NCBI GenBank assembly: GCA_037903475.1
Contig: JBAJFG010000348.1
Span: 558,001-622,000 of the forward strand
Direction of reading: 5' to 3'
Length of the DNA stretch: 64,000 nucleotides
Origin: Ancylostoma caninum
Taxonomy: Eukaryota; Nematoda; Chromadorea; Rhabditida; Ancylostomatidae
A program made the translations under genes and the position numbers. The notes beneath the pieces were generated by a model. It was not told where the DNA came from, ran no database searches, and was given only the letters and a program-made list of their open reading frames with translations. Position 1 is the stretch's first letter. The number at the start of each line of letters is the position of its first letter. This document shows positions 32,580 through 45,100 of the stretch, one piece after another.

Positions 32580-34900
32580 TCAGTTGACCATCTCTTCTTC
32601 CTCTCTGTTGGCTGTTCATAACGGGTCCATGGGCATGTAAGAAATGTGACAAAAAAGTAGGTATTATCAGTGCATCAGAAATTAGCTTTACATGTAGGTG
32701 CGGGATTAAGAATTTGCAAGCAAGGCTAGGATGGCGAGAAGGCCGACGTTGGCGAGGCGGCCAGACCCGCAGAGTATACGTAACTCATGGGGAGAATTTC
32801 CTATTTGAGCACAGCTAATGATTTGTTTTGCTTTTTTTGCTGATTTCCGAGTATTTCACTTTTGTGAAGCTTTTGCACATACCTCAAGTAGCTGTCCCAC
32901 CCTACTTTCTAGCGTCCCGAAGGGGCGCTAGTTATACAAATCTTCCGAAAAGAAATCACTGAAATATATTGAAAAAGAAGACTACTTAGTAACAACACAG
33001 ACTTACCTTTGGCAGACTGCTCTGAAAATAATAAGATTTTGAGAAATTAGAGGCCACACAAAATAAAAGTGCTGAGAATACGATCAAAAAACAGGCATTG
33101 TGATGAAATGTGCTCAAAGAGCATAATCTATGCTAATGAAAGCATAAAAACACCACTCGATGAGAAAAAACTTCCTAGATTCCATTTTCATGGACGGCGT
33201 CCTTTTTGTTGTGTAATATTCCGTGCGGTGTAGTTGCTACTTTACGCATTGTTGCAGACCTAGTACTGCCCTGGCGCCGCCCGGCAAAAATTGTGGCCCG
33301 CCGCTCGCCCTGCTCTTAGCCACGCCCACTTTTTAAGGTCCGCCGATCGTCCGCAACTTTCTATCGCCCGCCGCTCGCGGTCACCGAGTGTCTGAGTCAG
33401 TATAACATGGTCAAAGGGCAGTGTTAGATGAGCTAGGCATAGGAGATTTTGAAACTTTCGGGAACTTACTGAAGGAATGGGTGAGATGCTGGAAATTGGA
33501 CGTCATAGTCCAGCTCTACTAGCAGCTTAACAAGATAGCTTTAAATCAAAATCGAGTAGCTCCTGGCTTTTTTAATGTACACGCGTAGAATGATGTATAA
33601 TATGATAAGTCACAGAGGACATAGTAAAACTCGACAAAGCGATTTCTCAGATACGAATATTGGGAAGACGGACAGGTATGTATAAGAATGCTGGAATAAT
33701 GACATTCTTGACATTCGCTACAAACTGTTTACCTGACATGACAGCAACTAGACCATTCGCTCTTGAAAGAGAACTTTATTCTCCAAACTGCGGCTTTCTA
33801 GCACCGAGTTGAAATATGCAGTACCCTGTCTATGGGATTACTTTTTAGTTATCGAAGAATGGGGAATTTAATTTTATTCATTGTTCAATATCTTAATAAC
33901 CTCGCAACATTATTAGATGAAGCTTTCAGATGAACGCGGGTAAGTTCAACATCACACAATCCACACCACTTCCAAATCTGCTTATGTGCATACATATATG
34001 CATACACCAGTGGCGGACGCAGGAAATGAGCGGGAGGGAGGGGGGGGGGGGATCGCACGCACCTGTCGACAAAAAAGGGGCGGTACGGACGAGTTTCCTC
34101 AGCCCTCATACACCTACAGAGACGCAGGTGACAGCCTTAAAGGACGCGGGGGGTCTTGTGGCGTGTTTGCGGGCGCGCCACACGCCACACGTCTCCAAAT
34201 TCCTAAATCAGCGTCCGTTTTTGTGTTATGAGATTATTTTCCGCTTTATATCTCGTGGACGTGTCATTTTTCTTTTGTACAACTATTTCTATGTGTTATT
34301 TTATGCTTTTTTAAAAGAATGTTTATGGTTTTCACATGGTACTGTGCTGTTTTATTGAGCCCGTATTCGACTGATACGGTCAGTGGACGTTGAAGAAATG
34401 GGCGTCTCGACTCAGCGACTTGTTTCTCTAATGTTACATACTGTTGTGTCTTTTTTAAAATGTTTTTGGTACTTCTGTTTTTTTTAATGTTTGTGGCTTT
34501 TTTTATAATTTTGAGAAATAAATGAATTCTTGCACTTGCATGGATTTTCACCTCATTGCATGGTTTTAACTGTTACCCTACTAACACAAACACAGAGTAC
34601 ATTGGATTCTTTATCCATCCAATTTCAAAGTTCGAAAAACAACTGAAACACCAGTTAAAGTGTTTGACACAGAACACACACACATTTGACGGTTAAAAGA
34701 GGGTAAAAATTGAAAGAGATCATCACAAAGTTAAGAGTGAAAATGAAAAATGGGTGAAAAATTGAAATGTGAACATAATGAGTGGGGACAAAATAAATGA
34801 GATGGTGTGCGACTAAAATACAATTGGAAATAGAATTCTCATATAATATCTATCCTCATACAAATTTATAATAAACTATATCAAAACCTATGTCATGCAA
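32580..34900. other. No gene seen; repeat fragments
   Basis: This contains a GC-rich patch (33275-33395) related to 20.22-20.34 kb, and at 34008 the start of a CAGTGGCGGACGCAGG terminal repeat (the same end as the 39858-40348 palindrome) followed by a G-rich run and a gtcgacaaaaaaggggcgg block that recurs inverted near 38.95 kb. Reading frames of 142 and 95 codons at 33930-34551 lie in this repeat and show no protein features. Confidence 0.5.
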
Positions 34901-34919
34901 AAACTTGGACTCAAGCGAA

Positions 34920-36990
34920 TCACACAGCACTTTCGGCAACAAATCTGGCCATGTAACTGCAGTACTCATCTACCGCCATCCTCGACACTCCTGCCTGGTA
35001 GTTGGTGTTGAAGCTGAAAGGGATGTTTGAAGAAGTGCACGGAATTAGAGATTGGAATTAGAGATTTTTAATGTGTACCTGCTCATCTTGTGTGCGACCC
35101 GTTCCCTATGCTCACGATCCTTCCTGCGAATATGCTTGGTGTGGGAAGGATCCTGTAAAGTACAATGTTGTCATCTTCTTGGATTGTTCATTGGAAATTG
35201 GTTACCTGCTCTAATGTTATCAGAGCCGACTGAGCTTCTCCGTAGAGATCTCGAAAGACGAGGATCAGCTTCGTCAACGTCGGGTGGTCACCTTCGATGA
35301 GAGTGTTCAGCTGCCTGAAAACCCAAAATCGTCTTTGTGTTTGCGGATGGTGTCTCTAGAGTACCTGTGGTAGAATTCGGCCAGGTTTGTCGTGCGAAGC
35401 TCTTCAATGCCGAACTTATCCCACAGGCCAGAAAACATCCCGGTGTATCAGGTATCGCGGAGGTACTTCAAGAATTCAGCACAGGCGGCGTATGCCGCGT
35501 GTTCCCTCGGCACAGGGGAGCAGCCAGGGCTTGAACCTCCCGATGAAGCCGGCGAGGAAGGTATACTAAACCTTTGATGGTAAACCACCACTCCTCCACT
35601 TCAAGGGATTTCGCCATGTCAACTGCACCCTTGATAAAGCGCCGCAGTCCGAGCCTGTCGCCCCTCCTGTTCCACGCCTGCGCCAAGTGGAAGGCGCAGC
35701 CTTGCACAGTGGCATGAGGGAACACCTGAAATGAGAATGGAACTATTACCTATTCAACAAACAGTTAACTAACATCGTACCCGCTTTACTGCGTTTATGG
35801 CTGGTTTTTCATAGTCCAACACTACACGAAGGCGGGGAGGTACCGCTGCGCCGAGTTCGTCCCTCATATGCAGCTCTTCAGCGAAGTACTTTTCTTTTAT
35901 CATACCTGCTCTGTCTTCTTGGAAGAGATCGCATAGAGCAGGGGTACCTCGAAACCGTTGCTGCACACCCCATGGATCGTGTACAGCTGGCCTTTGCTTT
36001 TAAGCTGACGGGGTTGGAATGAGTGAACCCCGTCCGCGACCAGCGCGTGCAGTCCCAACTGAGCCGCCATCTAAAATGACTGAATACGATAACGGCGTAA
36101 ATATGCTAGGGCAGATATTGGTTACCTGTATGGTGCTCCTGTTGTAGTACACATGCAACGTCGGTTCAAGTCGATGCACGAACGGCGTCCCATCAGGAAG
36201 CTCTCGCAAATGGTCTGGTATCATTTCCATGCTCGCGGGAACTTCAGGCTTTCGTGGACTTTTACGGCCCTGAACAAGGTTAGGATAAGCGAGTTCACTT
36301 GATGTTTCAGCCATTATTCAACCATAGTAGTCAAACCTCCGAATAGCGTCCCTCCTTGACGATGCCCCCTTCCTATAGTGTTGGGCTATCATTTCTTTAC
36401 AAATTTGTGCCTGTGCAAGCATTCATGAAATGATTCAATGATTCAACGATGAAAATTCAATGATAACAATAATGAATGATCCATTTATTGACCTTCAGCT
36501 GCCTTCTGCTTTATCATGTTCGCTTGAGCATGCCACAACGGCTTACTCTTCTTGCCGGCAAACGTAGGGTCTTCCTTCACATCGCGGTAGAACTAAAATG
36601 AATCAATGTAACAAGGATAATGTTGAACCCACCCAAATAAAATACAACCTATTGCCTCATACACTGCTCTTTTCACCAAATTTTTGGCAGTCCTTATAGG
36701 TGCGCACTCCGGATGGTGGTCTATACAACACGGATCCGAGGCGAAGTCGTTGCCGACCACCTGAACCCATGGTACTGATGTGAAGCTCATATTGTTTTGT
36801 AAAAGATAAGTGCCCTTACCCTTATCCCTGTCCATTTTCCAGCGATCTTACATTGTTGGCACTGGTACAGATCGTCGTACTTCGAATGTCTTTTGAACGT
36901 AAAAGTGTTCGAAGTATCTGTACCAGGCACTCTGTAGGACAGGGTCGGGAGCACCCCGTGCACACTGAGTGCTGGTTCTCCCACAAACCT
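34920..36990 (-). pseudogene. MULE-type (Mutator-like) transposase gene, multi-exon, degenerate
   Basis: Transcript order on the minus strand: a zinc-finger-like start (about 36990-36650) with YQCQQC...DPCCIDHHPEC; FYRDVKEDPTFAGKKSK (36592-36497); a short exon near 36410-36340; GRKSPRKPEVPASMEM...HVYYNRSTIQ (about 36268-36127); then the MULE catalytic region ALVADGVHSFQPRQL...FEVPLLYAISSKKTEQ (36070-35920), VVLDYEKPAINAVKR (to about 35781) and VFPHATVQGCAFHLAQAWNR (from 35725), finishing with LRTTNLAEFYHR, DPSHTKHIRRKDREHRE and a terminal exon 35013-34920 (stop TGA). Candidate catalytic Asp, Asp/Glu and the GCxFH motif are visible. Damage: an in-frame TGA at 35448-35450, a frame break near 35915 and another near 36830. 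The intron-rich structure suggests either a eukaryotic MULE gene or a domesticated copy now decayed. Confidence 0.7.
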
Positions 36991-37762
36991 CACCCCTTCA
37001 AAGTACGAACGTTATCAATGCTTACATAATGAAAAACGATGGAAAACTTGAAAATCTTACCTTGGTTGCCAGCAAGAATATCAACCACATTAGAATCAGG
37101 GTGAGTAAGGTAGTGTGCAACTCATTTGACCTCCCCTTAAGACTTAGCAATGGGGACAGTGCTAGGTCTCCACATTGCCTATGGCATTACAGAAGGAGTT
37201 ATCACCCCCTAACCAATGACTGCCCCAGGTTAACGTGGTAATAACCGTCCCGACATGTGTATGTATGCAGCATTATGGAATCAGTAAATATGAATATCTA
37301 GCGGAGAGCTAAAATAGAATAAAGGAAATAAGCGTTTGTGTTCTAGCAACTCACAAAGAGTTCAGGTACCAATATTCCGTGACAATCTTTGAACAAGAAT
37401 GCCAGACCAACAACCTAAGATGGTTCTACAACAAATCAAGCAGAAACAATAAAAACTCACCAATATCCAGTACGGAATCTGAGCAGACTGAATAGTCATA
37501 GTTCAACTTAACTCACACTGTTGGCAGTATCGTAGATAGAATATCAGCCGTACTGACATTGGACTATTAGTAGAGTATCTGTGTAGGAATATCTGAGGGA
37601 TTTTGCAGGCTGTAGTAGTAACTAATCCGTCGAAAAGGCCGAAAATCCAGCAGGCAAGGGTCCAGAAAAAAGAACAGTGGGAGGAAATTTGGCGAATTTG
37701 GCAAGCTGTGGGTACTAGCTGCATTGGCATTGGAATACTAGTATACTAACTGCATAATAATA

Positions 37763-38682
37763 TTAGGTCGTCAAGTATGAAATGTCTGATTTTGGATGAG
37801 AAGATTTTGAGTTTTGTTTCTAAAGCAAGATGCAGTATAAGATATCCGAATATGCTCCTATACTATCTCCATAGCCTTGCCATCTTAAATATGGCTTGGC
37901 TGCTCCAACACCTTAGAAGCATGGAAAGCTATGGGCGATCAAGTGAGGAAGAGCGTTTTCAACATGATGTTGATAATTGAGCATTTTCTCCAGCAAGAAA
38001 CGAGCTAATCCCTGAAAGGAGTTGTGGTCAAATAGAGCAAGGTTTGCCCAGTGCAGTGGGTGGCAGGTGGGTTCTCACCCCTGCTCCTCTGGCTTAAGCA
38101 GCGTGGATTTGTAAAAAATGGTCAAAAATTGACACCCATTTTTGAGGGTCAAACTGGGAAAAATTCGTTTACCGAACCACTTTTAATGGTCATATTGGCT
38201 TGAGCACCTAAATATTATTGGATTATAAAGGTCACACCTTGCTGCTTATGCCGACCTAGTTTGACTCCTATCCGCTTCGGCTACGGCTTCCAGCTCATCG
38301 AAATCCAGGTTCATCATAAGGCTCACTTTGGAGCTTCATGTCACCTGAGCGGAACTTCCCAAGCAAACGCTGTTCAGTGCATTTACTAGCCAAATGTCCC
38401 TTAACACTACGCTGATGTTCCCAGCTTCCCCGGCTCTAATAGCTGAAAAATGGAACCGATGTTCCAAAACGACACGATTTTTCGTCTCTGAGTAGTTCTA
38501 CAAGATATGCTTTCAAATAAAAATTCGAAACCTGATCAAAAACCCAGGAAGTGATTTTGAAAGGAAGAGGATGTACCTTCATAATGAAAATAAAGATGAG
38601 AAGAGATCTAGTAAATTTTCGAAGATACAAACTGTCAAACTGACCGCTCATAAAATCAGACATTTCATACTTGACGACCTAA
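37763..38682. mobile_element. Mariner-like non-autonomous element (920 bp)
   Basis: Terminal inverted repeats of about 33 bp: left TTAGGTCGTCAAGTATGAAA with tgtctgatttt, right its exact reverse complement ending ...tacttgacgacctaa. TA flanks both sides (37761-37762, 38683-38684). Internally no intact transposase is seen; a 75-codon minus-strand frame at 38436-38663 overlaps the right terminal repeat and is unconvincing. Confidence 0.75.
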
Positions 38683-39059
38683 TATATAGAATAAATAGTA
38701 TATACTATAGACAGCAGTAGTGAATAATCAGTCGCAATGGTCGAAAATCCGACGGAAAACGGCCCAGGAATAAGCAGAATAGGATGGGATGTCGATTTGG
38801 CAAGATGCCAGCAATCCGTATTGAGAGGTCAGCGTCAGTTTCGCACAGGCGTCACTCATTGGAGCGCAGACATGCCAGACACGCAGGGCTGAGCGCAGAC
38901 ATGGCAGAGTCTTGGTGAGCTCGTCCGAGCCACGCCCCTTTTTGTCGACACATGCTATACATCCGGGGGGGAGGGGAGTGGGAAAAAATTGGGGTCTCAG
39001 CCCTTTGGACCCAGATGGAGAATAAAATTAGTAAAAATATTAATTATAATAATCTCTCT

Positions 39060-39850
39060 TATATAAAAAACTAGCTGCCGTACCCGGCTCCGCTTGGGTG
39101 TTCTACTACCTTGGCTACATCACACTGCTGAGGCCAATTACTATCACCGACAAATTCAATAAAATCTCCATAATTTTAGTGATCAGCACGTTAGCGAAGC
39201 CCAAGTGACCCTTCTCCATCGATTTGTAGGCGAAAAGTTAGCAAAGCTATTTCGATGAATTTGAATCGATCCATTCGTACGAAATGCTTCTCGTATTCAT
39301 ATTCAGCGTATCGAGGAACCCCAGGAGACCTGTCCTTACCGCTTCATTGGACGGAAGAGCCAAAAATCAATAAAATCGATAAATCGATATTTCAAGCGAA
39401 ATGGTTGTTATATTCGTATTCAGCGTATGGAGGAACCCCAGAAGACATGTCTTTGTCCGTCTCCGAGCAAAAATGGGAAAAAATCGATAAAATCAATAAA
39501 TCAATATTTTGTGCAAAATGGTTGTCACATTCGTATTCAGCGTATTGAGGAACCCCAGAAGACATTCTTTGTCCGTCTCCGAGCAAAAATGGGAAAAAAT
39601 TGATAAAATCAATAAATCAATATTTCGTGCAAAATGGTTGTCACCTTCGTATTCAGCGTATTGAGGAACCCCAAAAGAAATGTCCTTGCCGACCCCTGGC
39701 CAAAAATAACGAAAAATCAATAAAATCGATAAATCAATCGATCATCCCAGGTGCAAAGTAGCCTATAACCTCCGCCGGCCCGCGAAGTGCATGCAAAATT
39801 TGGTCCGGATCGGTTCACCCTCCGCGATTTCTATTCATTACATACATACA
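39060..39850 (+). repeat. Dispersed repeat with internal tandem array of about 125 bp units
   Basis: It begins tataaaaaactagctgccgt. Four diverged copies of a block containing ttcgtattcagcgtattgag and aggaaccccagaagacatg, followed by aaaatcgataaaatcaataa, occur at about 39285-39720. It ends with a cctccgccggcccgcgaag block and a gatttctattca...tacatacatacat tail. Single-unit relatives lie at 56270-56470 and 62625-62890, and a fragment at 8110-8370. The class is not identified. Confidence 0.7.
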
Positions 39851-39857
39851 TACATAC

Positions 39858-40348
39858 CAGTGGCGGACGCAGGAAGTGGGCGGGAGGGGGGGCGTGGGAA
39901 GAAAAGTGGGGTCTCCGCCGTTTTGGGGACCTAGACGAAAAATAAAATTAATAATAATATTAATTATAATAATAAACAATAAATAAAAAAATATATTAAA
40001 AATAATAATAAAAATAAACAATTAAAAATAAACTAACACAAGATTTTTATTTGTATTGTAAAGTAATTTCGAAAATTTGGCGACCCATTCTCGGGGGGGG
40101 GGCGCGCCCCCCCCGAGAATGGGTCGCCAAATTTTCGAAATTACTTTACAATACAAATAAAAATCTTGTGTTAGTTTATTTTTAATTGTTTATTTTTATT
40201 ATTATTTTTAATATATTTTTTATTTATTGTTTATTATTATAATTAATATTATTATTAATTTTATTTTCCGTCTGGGTCCCCAAAACGGCGGAGACCCCAC
40301 TTTTCTTCCCACGCCCCCCCTCCCGCCCACTTTCTGCGTCCGCCACTG
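39858..40348. mobile_element. 491 bp near-perfect palindrome, hAT-like fold-back element
   Basis: It starts CAGTGGCGGACGCAGGAAG and ends with the reverse complement CTTTCTGCGTCCGCCACTG. The two arms of about 245 bp match almost base for base, including a long AT-rich stretch, and meet at a gggggggcgcgccccccc centre at about 40104. It is flanked by ATACATAC on both sides, consistent with an 8 bp hAT-type duplication, but it sits in a (CATA)n tract so the duplication is ambiguous. Related ends are at 34008 and 61577. It is non-coding. Confidence 0.85.
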
Positions 40349-40463
40349 ATACATACATACATACATACATACATACATACATACATACATACATACATAC
40401 ATACATACATACATACATACATACATACATACATACATACATACGTACATACATACATACATA
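40349..40463. repeat. (CATA)n microsatellite
   Basis: About 115 bp of tetranucleotide atacatac repeats, with one cgtacat interruption near 40445. The same tract continues left of the palindrome at 39838-39857. Frames reading MYVCMYVC through it are artefacts. Confidence 0.98.
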
Positions 40464-42019
40464 CAGTAGCGTGCAAAAAGATTGCAACTTTTGGTGTTTC
40501 GTCTGTAACTTTGTTCAAAGCAAAGCATGAGTGCCCAAATTTTTATGGAAGTTGTGAATACTCATGCAGACAGGAAAAAAGTTAGAGCCTGCCCATTCCA
40601 CCGTTTTTCTGTTTTTTAAGAAAAAATTATTTCGCAGAAGTCGAAATCTGTGATTTGGCACCATCGACAACGCCTCGTGAAATGACGTCTATCGTTGGTA
40701 TCTGATCACGCTTTGGTTCGTTGATGCAGCATCAACCCGTATACGCTAGAAAATATGCATCCGTACACCACTGGTTGACATACGCAAAGTCCACTTGAGG
40801 TTACTTCAGCAGTGATCCTCTATGAACGTATCTGTCAGCCTTGTTCCTTCTATCAGCTCTGTTCAGAAGGGAAAGGTACTGCTGACGCTTCCACAAGTTT
40901 AGTTACGAGTATTCGGTTTTAATGCAGTTCATTACTCTCTCGGAACTCCGAAATATTCTTGCTGATTTCAGTGCACCCAATTGTGCACATCGCGGAAAAT
41001 AAGTTTTGGAATTTTTCTGTCTCTGGGGGCAAGATGTCTCAACGATCCCATTAGTGATAAAGATGCTACAGCGTTCCTAGAATATTGTCGTGCACACTTG
41101 GATACATGCCGCCTTGGATTTGATGAGGTAGGTCTTACAAAGGTGCAATGAAATATACGAGACACCACCGATGCGGGATATTGTAACTTGGAACATTGCA
41201 AATTGGCTAATTTAGCTTGATTTGGATTAAGTGAACAAAACGAGACATTTCTAGAGCAAAAGGCTCCGGATCAACTGAGAAAGTTCGTGTGTGGAGCAAG
41301 AAGGCACGTGCACTCGTCTTTGTGACCGGCACTGCTCACTTTGAGTAGTCCTCTTGCGGTAAATCCAAGGCGGCATGTATCCAAGTGTGCCCGACAATAT
41401 TCTTGGAACCCTGTAGCATCTTCAGCACTAATGAGATCGATGAGGCATCTTGCCCCCAGGGACAGAAAAAATTCCAAAACTTATTTTCCGCGATGTGCAC
41501 AATTGGGTGCACTGAAATCAGCAAGAATGTTTCGGAGTTTCGAGAGAGTAATGAACTGCATTAAAACCGAATACTCGTAACTAAACTTGTGGAAGCGTCA
41601 GCAGTACCTTTCCCTTCTAAACAGAGCTGATAGAAGGAACAAGGCTGACAGATACATTCATAAAGGATCACTGCTGAAGTAACCTCAAGTGGAATTTGCG
41701 TATGTCAACCAGTGGTGTACGGATGCATATTTCCTAGCGTATACGGGTTGACTCTGCATCAAGGAACCAAAGCGAGATCAGATACCAACGATAGACATCA
41801 TTTCACGAGGCGTTGTCGATGGTGCCAAATCACAGATTTCGACTTCTGCGAAATGAATTTTTCTTAAAAAACAGAAAAACGGTGGAATGGGCAGGCTTTA
41901 ACTTTTTCCTGTCTCTCCTAAGGATTCACAACTCCCATAAAAATTTGGGCACTCATGCTCTACTTTGAACAAAGTTACAGACGAAAAACCAAAAGCTGCA
42001 ATCTTTTTGCTCGCTACTG
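40464..42019. mobile_element. Tc1/mariner-type fold-back element (1,556 bp)
   Basis: TA flanks (40462-40463 and 42020-42021) and ends CAGTAGCGTGCAAAAAGATT / aatctttttgctcgctactg. The two arms of about 670 bp (roughly 40464-41135 and 41330-42019) are reverse complements with scattered differences, so most of the element is a giant inverted repeat around a spacer of about 200 bp. No transposase motifs were found. Its end resembles that of the Tc1-like element at 53.3 kb (CAGTCGCGGTCAAAAGTATT). Confidence 0.85.
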
Positions 42020-42186
42020 TATCTTCCTACATTGCACCAGCTGAGTACTGCCAAGCGTAAGCTGACTTTGAATTTACATTTTTAAAACAATCAAATTCAT
42101 GTTCACTACGACATTAACATTGGTGTCGCTGCTCTGTTCGGATCTTTTTTCATTTCAGAGTGTATGTGTGCTTTTCTTCTTCATTG

Positions 42187-45100
42187 ATGGAAAATAATGA
42201 AGGTGAAATTGGGGGATTTCGCGTGGATGAAATATGTCAGGAATCACTGCGATTCCTTTCACTGGAACAAACTGTATACCATACCTCTAAGACTGGAATA
42301 AGTTGGTTGTTACACAAACTAGAACAATCAGCAAACATTTCTGAAGTCTCGGTCCCCAATGATGGCCTTTCGAGGAGGTGGTGTGGCTAAGCAAGGAATT
42401 TCGCAACTATTGTACGTAACTCACCCTCGCTGAATAGGAGTTGGGAAGTCCCACTGGCTACACCGTACCGAGACCTTTGTTGTTATAAATTAAAGGCAGC
42501 AGGAGCCGAAATCCTCGACTCCGAGCTGACTGCGGGCGGGTGGTGAAGTATGGTGAAGTACAGACTCAGCACATCATAAATGTGAAACGAACACAAACAA
42601 TTACGGCCTCCCTGCAGAGAAAATGGACATGTGGTCGCGAACACGCCTGGCCGTGTTCGCGCGCGGACGAGTTTTCCCCGTTGCTAAAGACATTGAGGCG
42701 GTGCGTGGTTCCATGTCGGGTGTGCGCGTCCCGCCACGAAACCCTTTGAAACGTAGTCCGTTTGTGCAAAACCACGTGCAGCAGTGACTTTAGCGCCAGG
42801 GAAAACTCGCCCGCGCGCGAACACGTCCAGGCGTGTTCGCGACGACGTGTCCATTTTCTCTGCAGGTAAGCTTCCCTTGTCTGTGTGCGTTTCACATTTA
42901 TGATGCGCTGAGTCTGTACTTCATCACCCGCAGCTCAGCTCGGAATCCAGGATTTCAGCTGCTGCTGCCTTTAAAAGAAAGTACACTGAGTTCCATTTAT
43001 AAAAACTTTGCAGAAGCCTATGTTCATTTTGCTGCCCTTATTGAGTTAACTCACTTGGAAAGTGACGGCGAGTTGGTTTATGCCTATGAGGTTTGTTTTG
43101 TACGATCATAAAACTCTGCGCTTGATGCTCAAACTTGCTTAAGTTAGACATTGATTCGTTCCGTTTTTGCAGGCATGGAGAGATATAAATATTGAAGACG
43201 TAGTTGAACAGGACCGCAATGTCAAAATCCAATTCAACTTGGAGGGAAAGAAGATATTTCAATATTGTGCTGTCGTGAAGCCTCATGTAGATTTATCTTC
43301 TTTACCAGTGTTCGATGAGCGCTTCTGTGTTAGTATTTATTCCAGTGAGCTTTCGGCGCCTAGCGCCTTCCTTAGACCTTAATACATATAGAACAATACG
43401 CAACGTAATACATTTAACAATTGTTAACGTGTATGACCGACCGAGTACGATGGACAGAGGAGCAGCTGTGAGTGTGTAACAAGTATGCATAGTATCTGAT
43501 GTTATCTAAGGAATGCAATTGTACACAACACTAATACCCCTAAGATATCGAAGCGGCTGTAGTAAAGCAATTAGTTTTAGCGCCTCTGCAAGCTCCTCTC
43601 TGTTTTGATCTCCGGCTGATACCGCTTGATTTCTTGAGATTTTTTTTTCTTTTTACAATATGCTGCGTTACACCAGATGACAGTTGTTTGTGATGAATCC
43701 ATAACTTTCCTCAACCGTTGTCGTGCATATCGCATCTTTCCTCACTTCATTGACAACTTAATCTCGAACATCCCTTACTTGCACAATGATGGAATTAGAA
43801 TAAGTGTTGAAGTTAGCGTTACTCAAAGCAAGTATAGCAGCTCAGAAACGTCGGCGTGGAGCGTGTATCAATAGAATTATCGAAGCACGATCGCGTCCCG
43901 AATCTACCTTGGAATCAGCCGTCTGGAGGATGTTTTCACACCAAAACAAATTCGTGTGCTCTCTTGTTCGCAAAAGAGAACGAAACCGCTTTCACAAGAA
44001 GCTGCAAAACAAACTGTCAAATAACAACTGCCGTTCATCATTCAAGGGAACAGCAGCAATACCACCATCGCGCTGTACAGTGATCGGTTCGAAAATGGTA
44101 GATGACGACATGAAGGCACTGCTCAATTTTAGACCTTCATTCGCCGTAGCAACACCTGCGAATCAAGGAACGATTGATGCTGTTTTGTGTGGCATTCACA
44201 AATTTGCGTATCAACTCAGATGGCGCATTCAAAGAGGCCCGAAGTTCTGGACGAAACATCGACAATCCTTGCTTCACTCCCTTTCCCCAAGCCTCACATT
44301 TCGATCCCAAAACCAACACTTTTGGATCCTACAATCTCAGCTCTCGAAGTTGATTTGATGCGAGAATACCGAAGTGCGTTAAGATCTCACTTTGCAACAA
44401 ATCTCACTCCCCAAGAGCTAAGAGGATTAAGGAAATTTCAAGCAACACGGCAAGCCTTCCGGATAACTGTTGGTGACAAAGATGGCGCCTTTGTTATCAT
44501 GCCCCGAGATCTCGATAAGGCTATAACAACTTCCGCACTCGCTGATAACAGTACCTATGAACAAAGCTCATATAACTGTTTCACGCAAAAGTGCCGGATA
44601 GCAAAAGCAGCAGTGAAGTCTGTCCTTCTCAGAAAATGGGACATGAAGACAGCATCGCGATTTTGGACGAACTATCCTGAGGTCCCAACATACTATTCGC
44701 TGGTTAAGACACATAAGCTTGACCAGAGCGTTGACCTTTCGGAGATAGACATATCAAAACTAAAAACGCGACCCATCATTTCCTCGTGCGGCGGACCATC
44801 GGACCGTATCAGCTGGCTTTTAGTGAGGCTCCTTTCACCACTTCTGAGATATGTCGGTGCCCACATTGTGAACTCCTATGAGTTTATCGAAGCCATCCAA
44901 CAATGTCAGGTCCCGAACTCGGCATGCTATGTGAGCTTCGATGCAGTGTCGTTGTACACGAACATCAACAACGATGCAGCCATCAAATCTCTGCTCGAGC
45001 TCCTCAATAACCATAGCAAAGAAGTGAGTATGTGCGGCCTCTCCGCCAGAGATATCGAGACTCTCTTGGAAGCTACGCTGGCTTGTAACGTTTTCCGTTT

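Noticed and set aside
39285..39720. Tandem 125 bp units considered as a CRISPR-like array
   Set aside because: Units are long, diverged and without alternating unique spacers. The host is a eukaryote and the units also occur singly elsewhere in the window.
40220..40528. Frames rich in MYVCMYVC
   Set aside because: They are translations of the (CATA)n microsatellite.
42540..42895. Overlapping plus and minus frames (RKWTCGREHAWPCSRADEF and its antisense twin)
   Set aside because: Near-identical peptides on both strands are produced by the MITE's internal palindrome.
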